64,000 nucleotides of DNA, from positions 1 to 64,000 of the IMG/VR virus record IMGVR_UViG_3300025162_000041. One strand, given 5' to 3'. A program made the translations under genes and the position numbers. Origin of the DNA: a virus. The notes below the pieces were generated by a model that had not been told where the DNA came from, made no database searches, and saw nothing but the letters and a program-made list of their open reading frames with translations. The first letter of the stretch is position 1; each line of letters starts with the position of its first letter. Below, in pieces: positions 32,791 through 41,256 of this stretch.

Positions 32791-34526
32791 ATACACAAAA
32801 GAAACTCTTAATGGAATGCATTACGTTTGAAGCAAATCCACGAATGCTTCGAGAGTCAACATTGCATCCTAATCAGCCGTTTACGGTACAGGGGGTTCTG
32901 CAACGCAAAGGCAAAAAAAATCAAAACGGACGTATATATCCCGACGAGATTCTTATTCGTGAAGCCAATAAATATGCTCAGACGTTCATCCAAGACCATC
33001 GTGCTATGGGGGAATTAGATCATCCAGAATGTTATCGGGTTGGTGCAGAAATATTTACGAATAGTGGATGGAAAGATTTACGAAATGTGGTTGTTGGTGA
33101 GTTAATACCAACGTTGAATACGGTTACGAATACCATAGAATATAATCCAATTGAGCGAGTTATAAATGAACAATATAACGGTAAAATGGTATCTATTAAA
33201 GGAAAAAATATAGATATTCTAGTTACTCCAAATCATAGATTTATTCTACAAACTAGATCAGATAGAGAACAACAAGTTATAGAAAAAACTGCCCAAGAAA
33301 TATTGAACATTTCTAAATTAACAAGAAATACACATTTATCCATTCCTATCGTAGCGGAAAATTGGAATGGATATAAGTATGATATCTATAAAATAGATGC
33401 TATTAATATTGAGGACATTGCCAATAATCAATCAAAAGATTATAATATTAAACAAACCACGGCACTTAATTTAGATGCCTCAGCATGGTTTTCGTTTCTT
33501 GGATTTTATTTGGCAGAAGGACATTGTTCGGATAGAACAAATCGGAACGGTTATGAAATATTTATTACGCAAAATAAGGGAGAAATAGCAGATAAGTTTA
33601 GAGAAGTATTGCATAATTTGAGTTCCGAATTAAAATGGAATGAGTGGGATAAAGGTGATAATGCAATTACGTTTAATACTTCTGATGCCCGTTTATGGAC
33701 ATATCTTTCCAAATTGGGAACTAAATATACTAAATATATTCCGCAAGATATAAAGAATGCTTCGTCTGAGTTATTGCAAAATTTGTATGATTGGTTTCTT
33801 AATGGAGATGGTTCAGTGGTCGGAGATTATGAAAGGACATCTATATTTTCTGTATCTAAAAAACTGATGGAAGATTTTTATGATGTTATCCTTAAACTCG
33901 GAATGACAGGTGTTATTAAAGAACAAATAACAACTGATGATTATATGTTTGCGGGACGATTGATTGAGGCAAAAAATAAATCTCCATTATATCGTTTATG
34001 GATTAAAGAATCAAAAGCAATTCATCTTGATTTCAGGTTTATAAAAATCGAAGAAGTGGATTATGATAGCACTGTTCATTGTGTTACTGTAAAAAATGGA
34101 ACATTTTATTGTCGGGATCATGGATTCCCTTTCTGGTCTGGAAATTCATCGGTTGTCAACCTGAAGAATGTATCCCATAATGTGCTCGAAATGCATTGGA
34201 ATGGCGATGATCTTATGGGAACTATTGAAATTCTTACGACTCCGAATGGCAACATTTTGCGTGAGCTATTTCGCAATGGTATTAAGCTTGGAATTTCAAG
34301 TCGTGGACTTGGAACACTCAAGAAAATTTCTGAAAGTTCAGCCGTTGTTGGTGATGATTTTGAATTGATTGCGTTTGATTTTGTCTCAAATCCGAGCACT
34401 CAAGGAGCATTTATGTCTCCCGTAGGTCAAATTCCACTTTCCGAGGGTATTGTAAAAGACATGTTTACGGGGAAGTGGGCACGAACCGATGATATAGTAA
34501 GAAATATCTTGTCCGAATTAAATTGA
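32787..34526 (+). CDS. Prohead protease (gp21-like) with an intein
   Basis: 579 residues from ATG at 32787, which overlaps the upstream stop. Without the intein it has 207 residues, close to T4 gp21 (212). NGRIYPDEIL, MGELDHPE (catalytic His) and LGISSRGLGTL (catalytic Ser) match the herpes/T4-type maturation protease. The enzyme digests scaffold and trims capsid proteins at I/L-x-E sites. The intein is placed two residues after the catalytic His, splitting the active site until splicing. Confidence 0.9.
   Translation: MNTQKKLLMECITFEANPRMLRESTLHPNQPFTVQGVLQRKGKKNQNGRIYPDEILIREANKYAQTFIQDHRAMGELDHPECYRVGAEIFTNSGWKDLRNVVVGELIPTLNTVTNTIEYNPIERVINEQYNGKMVSIKGKNIDILVTPNHRFILQTRSDREQQVIEKTAQEILNISKLTRNTHLSIPIVAENWNGYKYDIYKIDAINIEDIANNQSKDYNIKQTTALNLDASAWFSFLGFYLAEGHCSDRTNRNGYEIFITQNKGEIADKFREVLHNLSSELKWNEWDKGDNAITFNTSDARLWTYLSKLGTKYTKYIPQDIKNASSELLQNLYDWFLNGDGSVVGDYERTSIFSVSKKLMEDFYDVILKLGMTGVIKEQITTDDYMFAGRLIEAKNKSPLYRLWIKESKAIHLDFRFIKIEEVDYDSTVHCVTVKNGTFYCRDHGFPFWSGNSSVVNLKNVSHNVLEMHWNGDDLMGTIEILTTPNGNILRELFRNGIKLGISSRGLGTLKKISESSAVVGDDFELIAFDFVSNPSTQGAFMSPVGQIPLSEGIVKDMFTGKWARTDDIVRNILSELN
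33030..34145 (+). mobile_element. Intein in prohead protease, LAGLIDADG type
   Basis: 372 residues. It starts Cys (CYRVGAEIFTNSGW) after GELDHPE and ends FWSGN before Ser+1 (SSVVNLK). Block B is ILVTPNHRFIL. The endonuclease helices are FLGFYLAEG and WFLNGDG. Block F is STVHCVTVKNGTF. The penultimate residue is Gly rather than His. The exteins join to a continuous gp21-like sequence. Confidence 0.88.
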
Positions 34527-34551
34527 CATTTTGACTTTGTTGCGATATAGT
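34523..34551 (+). promoter_or_regulatory. Sigma70-type promoter of a homing nuclease gene
   Basis: TTGACA (34523-34528), 17 bases, TATAGT (34546-34551). It overlaps the stop of the protease gene and precedes the ATG at 34573 by 21 bases. Confidence 0.6.
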
Positions 34552-34572
34552 ATAAGCAATAAAGTCAAAATT

Positions 34573-36273
34573 ATGGATATAGAAAATTTAAAGCAATGGA
34601 TAGCAAATAATTTACAATATTCGCGTGGATTAATTTGTAAAAAGTGTAAGCGAGAATGGTTTGAGAAATATGGATTTATAGATCAGTGGGATCGGATTCA
34701 TGTTGCTACACAATTTCTAGATAATCTTTTGCCGACCTTTCCTCAGAGGGTATGGCACATTGTAAATGACAGTCTAACAGTTAAATGCAACAATCCTTCC
34801 TGTCAAAATACGCCACAATTTTGGTCATTTAATGTTGGATATCTTCGGACATGTTCTAATTCGTGTGCTCAATATGACCCCAATACTATTAACAAAATAC
34901 AGGCAACTAATCTCAAAAAATATGGGTGCAAATATGGATTGGAGAACAGAGATATTATATTGAAGCGGGAAGTTACTATGGGTAAAAAATATGGAGTAGA
35001 GAATATTTCTCAAGTCGATGGAATATCCGAAAAAAAACAAGAGACTTGTTTAAAGAATTATGGATCGAAATGGTTTTTAGAAAGAAGTGATTTAATTAAA
35101 AAATGCATTAATAATAAATATGGAGTGGATAATGTACAACAAGTAACGGAAATAGCAGATAAATCTTCCTGTACAAAAATGGATAATTTTTATGAGTTAT
35201 TATTGGAATCGACTCGGTTTGAAGGGAAGGTAACTCCATCTTTTTCGAAAGAAGAATACAATGGAACTTGCAGAAAATATAAATTTATATGTAATGTATG
35301 TAAATTGGAATTTGAGTATGAGTTGCGATGGGACAGGATTCCTCGGTGTCCAGTATGTTATAAAAGTTCATCAGTCTTTGAAAAAGATGTAAGCGAATAT
35401 GTAAAATCAATTTTGCCAACCGCAAGTGTTATAGAGAATACAAAGTCAGTGTTAGCAAACAATTATGAATTGGATATCTATATTCCGTCTAAAAATATTG
35501 CTATAGAATGTAACGGATTATTTTGGCATGGAGAGGTTGGTGGGAACAAGAATAAGAATTATCATTTGTTAAAAACAATAGAATGTGAATCTAAAGGAAT
35601 ACATTTAATTCATATATTTGAAGACGAATGGAACAATAAAAATCTTATTATAAAAGAAAAATTGAAATATATAATTGGAAATATTAAACCCATCTCGGTT
35701 TATGCGCGAAAATGTAAAATTATAAATGTATTTATTTCTGATAAAAAAGAATTTCTAAACCAAAATCATATACAGGGAAATGATACTTCCAAAATACATA
35801 TAGGATTGGAATGGGAAAGCAAGTTGGTATCGGTAATGACATTTTCGTCTAAGCGATGTTTTATTGGATATAAGAATAAAACTAAGAACGATGAAGAATT
35901 TGAATTGTGTAGATATACATCATTGAGTGGACATAGTGTAATAGGAGGGGCGTCAAAATTACTATCATATTTTATAAAAACGTATTGTCCCAAGAAAATA
36001 ATATCATATGCCGATAGAAGATGGACATATAGCAAAGACAATTTATATGAGAAAATAGGATTCGAGAAGGTATCGGACGGGACTCCTAATTATTGGTATT
36101 TCGGACGGGATGGAAATTATAGACGACTTCATAGATTTGGATTTAGAAAGAATGTTCTTTCCAAGAGGTTGGCGATATTTGATTCTAATCTGACAGAATG
36201 GGAAAATATGCAATTGAATGGATGGGATAGAATATGGGATTGCGGAAGTTTAAAATACGAAATGGCTGTTTAG
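34573..36273 (+). CDS. Vsr-like homing endonuclease with a GNAT-like C-terminal domain (paralogue 1)
   Basis: 566 residues from ATG at 34573. N-terminal zinc-type motifs (CKKCKREW; CNNPSCQ...CSNSC), then repeated KYG-x-x-N units (KYGVENISQ, NYGSKWFLE, KYGVDNVQQ), a zinc ribbon (CNVCKLEF...CPVCYK) and a nuclease core ELDIYIPSKNIAIECNGLFWHGE with KGIHLIHIFEDEW. The last ~190 residues (HIQGND..., VIGGASKLLSYFIK, SYADRRW, LYEKIGF) look like an acetyltransferase (GNAT) fold. It has its own sigma70 promoter and follows the protease gene. Two paralogues lie at 39509 and 61076. Confidence 0.75.
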   Translation: MDIENLKQWIANNLQYSRGLICKKCKREWFEKYGFIDQWDRIHVATQFLDNLLPTFPQRVWHIVNDSLTVKCNNPSCQNTPQFWSFNVGYLRTCSNSCAQYDPNTINKIQATNLKKYGCKYGLENRDIILKREVTMGKKYGVENISQVDGISEKKQETCLKNYGSKWFLERSDLIKKCINNKYGVDNVQQVTEIADKSSCTKMDNFYELLLESTRFEGKVTPSFSKEEYNGTCRKYKFICNVCKLEFEYELRWDRIPRCPVCYKSSSVFEKDVSEYVKSILPTASVIENTKSVLANNYELDIYIPSKNIAIECNGLFWHGEVGGNKNKNYHLLKTIECESKGIHLIHIFEDEWNNKNLIIKEKLKYIIGNIKPISVYARKCKIINVFISDKKEFLNQNHIQGNDTSKIHIGLEWESKLVSVMTFSSKRCFIGYKNKTKNDEEFELCRYTSLSGHSVIGGASKLLSYFIKTYCPKKIISYADRRWTYSKDNLYEKIGFEKVSDGTPNYWYFGRDGNYRRLHRFGFRKNVLSKRLAIFDSNLTEWENMQLNGWDRIWDCGSLKYEMAV

Positions 36274-36277
36274 AGCA

Positions 36278-36285
36278 TATTTATC
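36278..36285 (+). promoter_or_regulatory. Candidate phage promoter motif TATTTATC, cut off from its gene
   Basis: CATATTTATCTTT lies a few bases after the homing gene stop. The gene it would serve (36581) is 295 bases away, with the mini-element at 36295-36575 between them. Confidence 0.3.
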
Positions 36286-36294
36286 TTTTAGGGA

Positions 36295-36575
36295 GCAGAA
36301 AACTCCTTGGTCTTCAGCCAAGGAGATGAATGCGACCCACAAATATAATTAGCTGACTTCTTCTGTGTCATAATATATATTGGTAATATGATTGAATAAG
36401 AGACGATAACCAAGTCTCACAACACAATCGAAAAATAATTTTCTGGTTAAGAAACCAGATAACGGTCGGAACGACCGTATAAGCCGTCTGTCTTGACATA
36501 AGACTTTGTTAGAAATAACGAAGCAGTTGATTGGGTCGGAAACACCTACGTCTTTAGCGTAGGGGTAGTTCATAT
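36295..36575 (+). mobile_element. Mini-element bounded by IS200/IS605-type end hairpins, no tnpB
   Basis: The left hairpin CTCCTTGG(TCTTCAG)CCAAGGAG at 36303-36325 with GATGAATGCGACC closely matches the left end of the second tnpB element. The right hairpin at 36543-36565 (CACCTACG-TCTTTAG-CGTAGGGG) is followed by TAGTTCAT. About 217 bases lie between. That interval has no long open frame on the plus strand but ends with a short stretch resembling a tnpB 3' end. This accounts for the gene-free gap 36274-36580. Confidence 0.55.
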
Positions 36576-36580
36576 CCATA

Positions 36581-37408
36581 ATGAATAATATCAAAACATT
36601 TCTGAAACAATGCATTGCAGAAGTATTGGTTGAGCCAGCAAAGCAATTCAATCGTCTGCAAGGAAAGAAAATGCGTTCACTGATAAAGCAGTGTATCGCA
36701 GAAGTTATAATTGAGCCTGTTTCACGTAAGATGAAGGTATATGGAAATCCTAAGCGTCTTCAAATGGCTCACTTAATTAAAGAATGCGTAATGGAGGTTT
36801 TGAAAGAAAACCTATTGTCCGAAATTTTCGATCCTCAATCTCAAGGTCCAAATATGGTGGAAGAAAATCCGTATCCAGCGATGAATGCCAAGATGCGGAT
36901 GATGGACGAGCAAGAAAATAAGCCCAAAGAAGATGCGTGGACAAGATATGAAAAAGGATATGATGCTGGTCAAGTCCATAAGAGAAGTGGTATAAAGCCA
37001 GAAGGTCCGATGGATTCCGTAACTTCGGTTGGTTATCATGATGCACTCAAAGGAAAGGCTAAATCTTCTCCCGAAGTTGTTCGAAAGACTATTAAAGAAA
37101 CCGAACCCCAGGGGCGTTACTCCAAACAAATAGGGGTAACTCCATCTCAGTCTTCTAGCGATACAAATATTGCGGAATATGAAAACTATCTCAAGGAAGC
37201 AAGTCGTACACAATCTACCAGTATTCATTGGACTTGTCCGCATTGTGGAAAATTGACTAATATTGATGTTGAAATTGAATCTTCCTCTGATTATATTGCT
37301 TGTGCCGACTGTGAGCATTGCGGCAAAGAAATCAATAGTCCAAAGTTAGATCAACAAATTTATAAAACCGTTGTCGATCATTGTTCTAGTCAACAACCCC
37401 TACCCTAA
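36581..37408 (+). CDS. Unknown protein with three N-terminal helical repeats and a zinc ribbon
   Basis: 275 residues. Three copies of an amphipathic helix open the protein: FLKQCIAEVLVEP, LIKQCIAEVIIEP, LIKECVMEVLKEN (~residues 6-78). A polar middle follows, then CPHCGK...CADCEHCGK (~215-250), a zinc ribbon. The stop codon falls in an inverted IS200/IS605-type hairpin (37397-37419), so the natural C-terminus may have been altered. The helix motif also opens other small proteins here and may be a head-targeting signal. Function unknown. Confidence 0.5.
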   Translation: MNNIKTFLKQCIAEVLVEPAKQFNRLQGKKMRSLIKQCIAEVIIEPVSRKMKVYGNPKRLQMAHLIKECVMEVLKENLLSEIFDPQSQGPNMVEENPYPAMNAKMRMMDEQENKPKEDAWTRYEKGYDAGQVHKRSGIKPEGPMDSVTSVGYHDALKGKAKSSPEVVRKTIKETEPQGRYSKQIGVTPSQSSSDTNIAEYENYLKEASRTQSTSIHWTCPHCGKLTNIDVEIESSSDYIACADCEHCGKEINSPKLDQQIYKTVVDHCSSQQPLP

Positions 37409-37419
37409 AGGGATAGGGG
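37397..37419 (-). repeat. Isolated IS200/IS605-type end hairpin
   Basis: Read on the minus strand: CCCCTATCCCTTTAGGGTAGGGG, the same stem as the right end of the second tnpB, followed by TTGTTGAC. It lies at the 3' end of the gene at 36581. Confidence 0.65.
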
Positions 37420-37505
37420 CTTGTAATACTTCTCTACTAAAGGCAGGATGCAATTATTTGATACTTGACTTCGTATCCACCTGTGTTATATTGGTGGCGA
37501 AAATC

Positions 37506-38672
37506 ATGGAATGGTTACATAAAAATCTTGTATATTTGACCGTGCATGGTAGTCGTGCATATGGTATGGCGAACGATATGTCTGATTTAGACGTTAAAGG
37601 TATTGTCGTCCCACCAAGGGAGGTCGAATATCATCTTTATAACAGGTTTGAGCAAGCCGAAAATAATGAGGAAATTAACGCTATAGTTTCTCACATGGCA
37701 AATCCAAAAAATCCAAAAATTGAAGGAACCGTGTATTCCCTTCGAAAATTTTTTGTGCTTGCAGCGGAAGTAAATCCGAATATCATAGAATTGTTATTTA
37801 CAGATGAATCCGACCATATTGTAATGGCTCCTACGATGAAGCAATTGATAAACCACCGGGAGTTATTTTTATCGAACAAAGCTCGTTATACTTTCAGTGG
37901 TTACAGTGCGGCGCAACTTAAAAAAATAGAACGACATCGTAAATGGATTATTCTCGGCGAAGTTCTGCCTCCTAAGCGTGAAGATTTTGGTCTGCCACCA
38001 ATCCCCGAAAAGGGATTGGACGAGGTATTCGGGCACATCAAGTCCGTGGTCGAGTCGTGGAACCTTAATCAGTTCCTACTCGGAGAAATGGACCGTGCCG
38101 AACTCAAGAACGTTATTTGGGAACTGATGTCAAATGTGACCGAGAAAGAAATCTCGGTTTCCAATTGGCCTGACATTTATGCCGAGGCAGTCATACATAA
38201 AATGGCGAAAGAGTTCAATCTTAAAGATGAACTCGTTAAGTATATCTATGCCGAACGGTCCTACACGAAAGTAAAGCAAGTATATGATAGTTGGATTCTG
38301 TGGAAAAAAGAAAGAAATCCCGCACGAAGAGAGTTGGAAATAAAATCTGGGTATGACACAAAACACGCAGCAATGTTGGTTCGACTTCTACGAGTCGGGT
38401 ATGAAATTCTTACAACCGGAAAAGTTATTGTCAACCGACATGGACTTGACGCCGATGAACTACTTGCCGTTAAAAATGGTGCGTGGTCCTTCGAGAAAGT
38501 CATGGAATTCAAGGACGAGATGGAAGGCAAATTAGAGGCTGAGTATCTTCGTCAGAAGAAACTCATTGCCGAAGGCAAGCCTACGCCTATCCCTCGTGAG
38601 GTGAATAAGGTAAAGTTGAATGAGTTATATCATCAACTCTACAATGAATATTGGAATAATCAAGAAAAATGA
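37506..38672 (+). CDS. Nucleotidyltransferase-superfamily protein (RlaP-like)
   Basis: 388 residues from ATG at 37506. The polymerase-beta-type motif is VHGSRAYGMANDMSDLDVKGIVV (GSRAYG...SDLDVKG), with a further acidic position in ESD or EGT strands. The length and the Tyr-rich C-terminal helical half fit the phage and bacterial RlaP-like nucleotidyltransferases associated with RNA repair. It is followed after four bases by an ADP-ribosylglycohydrolase, suggesting a two-gene unit acting on RNA or nucleotide-type modifications. Substrate unknown. Confidence 0.7.
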   Translation: MEWLHKNLVYLTVHGSRAYGMANDMSDLDVKGIVVPPREVEYHLYNRFEQAENNEEINAIVSHMANPKNPKIEGTVYSLRKFFVLAAEVNPNIIELLFTDESDHIVMAPTMKQLINHRELFLSNKARYTFSGYSAAQLKKIERHRKWIILGEVLPPKREDFGLPPIPEKGLDEVFGHIKSVVESWNLNQFLLGEMDRAELKNVIWELMSNVTEKEISVSNWPDIYAEAVIHKMAKEFNLKDELVKYIYAERSYTKVKQVYDSWILWKKERNPARRELEIKSGYDTKHAAMLVRLLRVGYEILTTGKVIVNRHGLDADELLAVKNGAWSFEKVMEFKDEMEGKLEAEYLRQKKLIAEGKPTPIPREVNKVKLNELYHQLYNEYWNNQEK

Positions 38673-38676
38673 TTTT

Positions 38677-39504
38677 ATGATCGGAGCCATTCTTGGGGAT
38701 ATTATCGGTTCACCTTATGAGGGAGGACATAGAACTTCTGTAACTACGACTGAATTTCCATTGTTCAGTCCTAATTCTAGATTCACAGATGATAGTGTTT
38801 TAACTTGCGCCACAGCACAGGCACTAATGCATCCATCATTCTTGCCATTTTCCCGTCGTTTTGCACAGCAATACAAACAGTGGGGAATGCGCTATTCTGA
38901 TAGAGGATATGGCAGCAAATTCAAAGAATGGATGGCCAATCCGAAATTTTCCGTAGTTAATAGCTATGCGAATGGTTGTATGATGCGATGTAGTCCAATT
39001 CCAATGATGTATGATAGAATAACTTCATTGAAGAGAGCATTGCAAAGTATTGCTTATACTCATGCGTCCCCCGAATCTGCTCGTGGAGTTCAGTCTATTG
39101 TCGAAGCTATTTGGATGGCTAGGAACGGATCAAGTAAACACGAAATTAAAGCCCGAGTCCAAGAACAATACGGGCATATGCTTAATCTTACATTGAAAGA
39201 ATTAAGAGCCAAGTGGTCACGGGATATTCGTTGCAATCTTACTGCTCCACAGGCATTAATATGCTTTATGGAATCCGACAATTATGAGTCAGCAGTCCGA
39301 AATGCCGTCTATACATTGGGAGATACTGATACTGTCGCCGCCATTGCAGGGTCAATTGCCGAGGCGTTCTATGGAGTTCAAACTATTCCTTTCTCCATGA
39401 TTGACGAGGCGAAAATTCGTCTTACACCAGAGATGATTGAAACTGTCAATGCATTTTACAGTAAGTGCGGAGCGGATAAATTCGGGACAATCTTTACGTT
39501 GTGA
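38677..39504 (+). CDS. ADP-ribosylglycohydrolase
   Basis: 275 residues from ATG at 38677. Motifs of the DraG/ARH family are clear: MIGAILGDIIGSPYE near the N-terminus, FTDDSVLT (~residues 33-40, metal-binding Thr/Asp-Asp), and GDTDTVAAIAGSIAEAFYG near the C-terminus (second metal site). Such enzymes remove ADP-ribose from proteins or nucleic acids using two Mg ions. In a phage, reversal of host or toxin ADP-ribosylation is a sensible role, but the target cannot be read from sequence. Confidence 0.85.
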   Translation: MIGAILGDIIGSPYEGGHRTSVTTTEFPLFSPNSRFTDDSVLTCATAQALMHPSFLPFSRRFAQQYKQWGMRYSDRGYGSKFKEWMANPKFSVVNSYANGCMMRCSPIPMMYDRITSLKRALQSIAYTHASPESARGVQSIVEAIWMARNGSSKHEIKARVQEQYGHMLNLTLKELRAKWSRDIRCNLTAPQALICFMESDNYESAVRNAVYTLGDTDTVAAIAGSIAEAFYGVQTIPFSMIDEAKIRLTPEMIETVNAFYSKCGADKFGTIFTL

Positions 39505-39508
39505 AAAG

Positions 39509-41137
39509 CTATGGATTAGTCCATTCATACTTCAAACTTCCACAGTCCCATATTCTATCCCATCCATTCAACTGCATATTTTCCCATTCAGTAAGTATCG
39601 GGTCAAATGTTTGTAATTTTTTGGAAAGTTCTGTTTTTCTGAATGCAAATCTATGAAATCGTTTTTGATAATTGTGTTTATTTATATACCAATAATTTGG
39701 AACTCCATCCGATACCTTTTGAAACCCAATTTTTTCATAGAGATTTCCTTTGCTCCATCGTCGGTCCGCATATGATACAATTTTGCGGGGGCTGTATTTT
39801 TTGATAAAATATGATAAGAGTTTTCCAGCTATTCCAACAACATTTTTTGATGTGGCAAATCGTATAAGTTCATATGTGTCATTGAAATGAGATTTTTTAT
39901 ATCCCATAATTTTTCTTAATTTTCCAAAAGTCATTACCGAAACTAATTCGGAATTATAATATGCTCCGATATGAATGGATGATTTATCGGAGCCTTGAAT
40001 ATGATACATATTTAGAAATTGACATCCGTCGGGAAATGATATTTCTCGCAATGTACATTTTCTAGCATAAATCGAATTTTCTATAGATATATTGAGAATA
40101 TGAGATAATTTTCTTTTAACTATCTCCTTTTTATTTATCCATTCGTCTTCAAATATTTGAATTAGATAAATCCCTCTATCTTTACATTTTTCCGTTTTAT
40201 TTAAATGATATAATTTCGATTTTCCGCCAGCAATTTCGGAATGATAATAGTTCCCATTTAGTTCTATTGCTATTTTTTCCTTGGGCAAATAAATATCTAT
40301 CTCAAATTTATTATCAAATTCTTTCCTGCAATTAAATCTTATAATTCCATTGTATATCTTTTGTATGAATTCTTTTAATTCATTTTCTATTTGAGAACGA
40401 GGCATTGGATTACATTTATAGCACTGAACACCTATGTAATTATTCTCAAATTCGTTTCCGCATTTTGTACATTTAAACTGATACAATTTCCCTTTGTTGA
40501 ATCCTATGAATTCAGTTTGAGAAAATTGAGGAATAATTGATGTATTTTCAAGAAGTTTATCGTATATTTTTTTACACCAAGTCATAGATGTTTTTCGGGA
40601 AATTTCGGGCAACATCATTGGGTGTATTACTCCGTATTTCTTTACATTATTTTGATGGGTGTTATTTTTTACTGTTTCGGACGATTTACTATATTCCAAT
40701 CCATATTTTATCAGATTGGTTTGTTTTATTTTTTCAATGATTGATGGCAGTCGAAAAACATTATCTACGCCGTATTTGTCCAAACATCCTTGTTTAGATC
40801 TCGTTTGTATCTCGGAAGATGACATTGCTTCGATAGTTCCAAATTTCTGAAGACATGTTTTTTGAACCCGCCTTCTTATTTCAGGAGATAATCCAGCGTT
40901 GGTTACCCCATAGGTTTTCATTGTTGAATTTTCCCGTTTTTTTACAATACATTTTTTGCCACAACACGTGTCAATTTCGGACTCGGAATTTCGACGAGCC
41001 ATGAATATTTTCTCCGAGGATTTTTCAAATATAATGCCACAGATGTCACACTTTGCTATAATAATTCGGCTGGAAAATTTCCCTGTGGAATTCGGGTCGA
41101 TGTTGTACTTTCGAATTGTTTCTTCGTGTAAAATCAT
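39509..41137 (-). CDS. Vsr-like homing endonuclease with a GNAT-like C-terminal domain (paralogue 2)
   Basis: 542 residues. CDICGIIFE N-terminal zinc motif, KYG/TYG repeat units (TYGVTNAG, KYGVDNVFR, KYGVIHPM), a ribbon CTKCG...CYKC, and the core FEIDIYLPKEKIAIELNGNYYHSE with RGIYLIQIFEDEW. The C-terminal half (HIQGSDKSSIHIGAYYN, GIAGKLLSYFIKKYSPRKIVSYADRRW, NLYEKIGFQKVSDG) and the last line LTEWENMQLNGWDRIWDCGSLKYE match paralogue 1. It lies antisense between phage genes and has its own promoter. Confidence 0.75.
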   Translation of the reverse strand: MILHEETIRKYNIDPNSTGKFSSRIIIAKCDICGIIFEKSSEKIFMARRNSESEIDTCCGKKCIVKKRENSTMKTYGVTNAGLSPEIRRRVQKTCLQKFGTIEAMSSSEIQTRSKQGCLDKYGVDNVFRLPSIIEKIKQTNLIKYGLEYSKSSETVKNNTHQNNVKKYGVIHPMMLPEISRKTSMTWCKKIYDKLLENTSIIPQFSQTEFIGFNKGKLYQFKCTKCGNEFENNYIGVQCYKCNPMPRSQIENELKEFIQKIYNGIIRFNCRKEFDNKFEIDIYLPKEKIAIELNGNYYHSEIAGGKSKLYHLNKTEKCKDRGIYLIQIFEDEWINKKEIVKRKLSHILNISIENSIYARKCTLREISFPDGCQFLNMYHIQGSDKSSIHIGAYYNSELVSVMTFGKLRKIMGYKKSHFNDTYELIRFATSKNVVGIAGKLLSYFIKKYSPRKIVSYADRRWSKGNLYEKIGFQKVSDGVPNYWYINKHNYQKRFHRFAFRKTELSKKLQTFDPILTEWENMQLNGWDRIWDCGSLKYEWTNP

Positions 41138-41161
41138 AGATAATATCCTATATCATGATGT

Positions 41162-41189
41162 AGTATATCGGAAAAAAATAAAATGTCAA
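41162..41189 (-). promoter_or_regulatory. Sigma70-type promoter of a homing nuclease gene
   Basis: On the minus strand TTGACA (41189-41184), 16 bases, TATACT (41167-41162). AGGATATTATCT precedes the ATG at 41137. Confidence 0.55.
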
Positions 41190-41231
41190 CTTTTTAGAAA
41201 ATTATTTCGTGCGGCAGTATTTCTAAGCGTT

Positions 41232-41256
41232 TTAAACCTTTAGGGTGTGGAGTATG
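41232..41256 (+). repeat. Short fragment resembling an IS200/IS605 right end
   Basis: TTTAAACCTTTAGGGTGTGG followed by AGTATGTCAAC, preceded by CGTGCGGCAGTATTTCTAAG, which resembles a decayed RuvC-III/3' end of tnpB. The stem is short, so the call is tentative. Confidence 0.35.

Noticed and set aside
36349-36651. 100-residue minus-strand open frame in the gap before 36581
   Set aside because: It runs through the two-hairpin mini-element, has no ribosome-binding site or recognisable domain, and is better explained as part of a decayed element.
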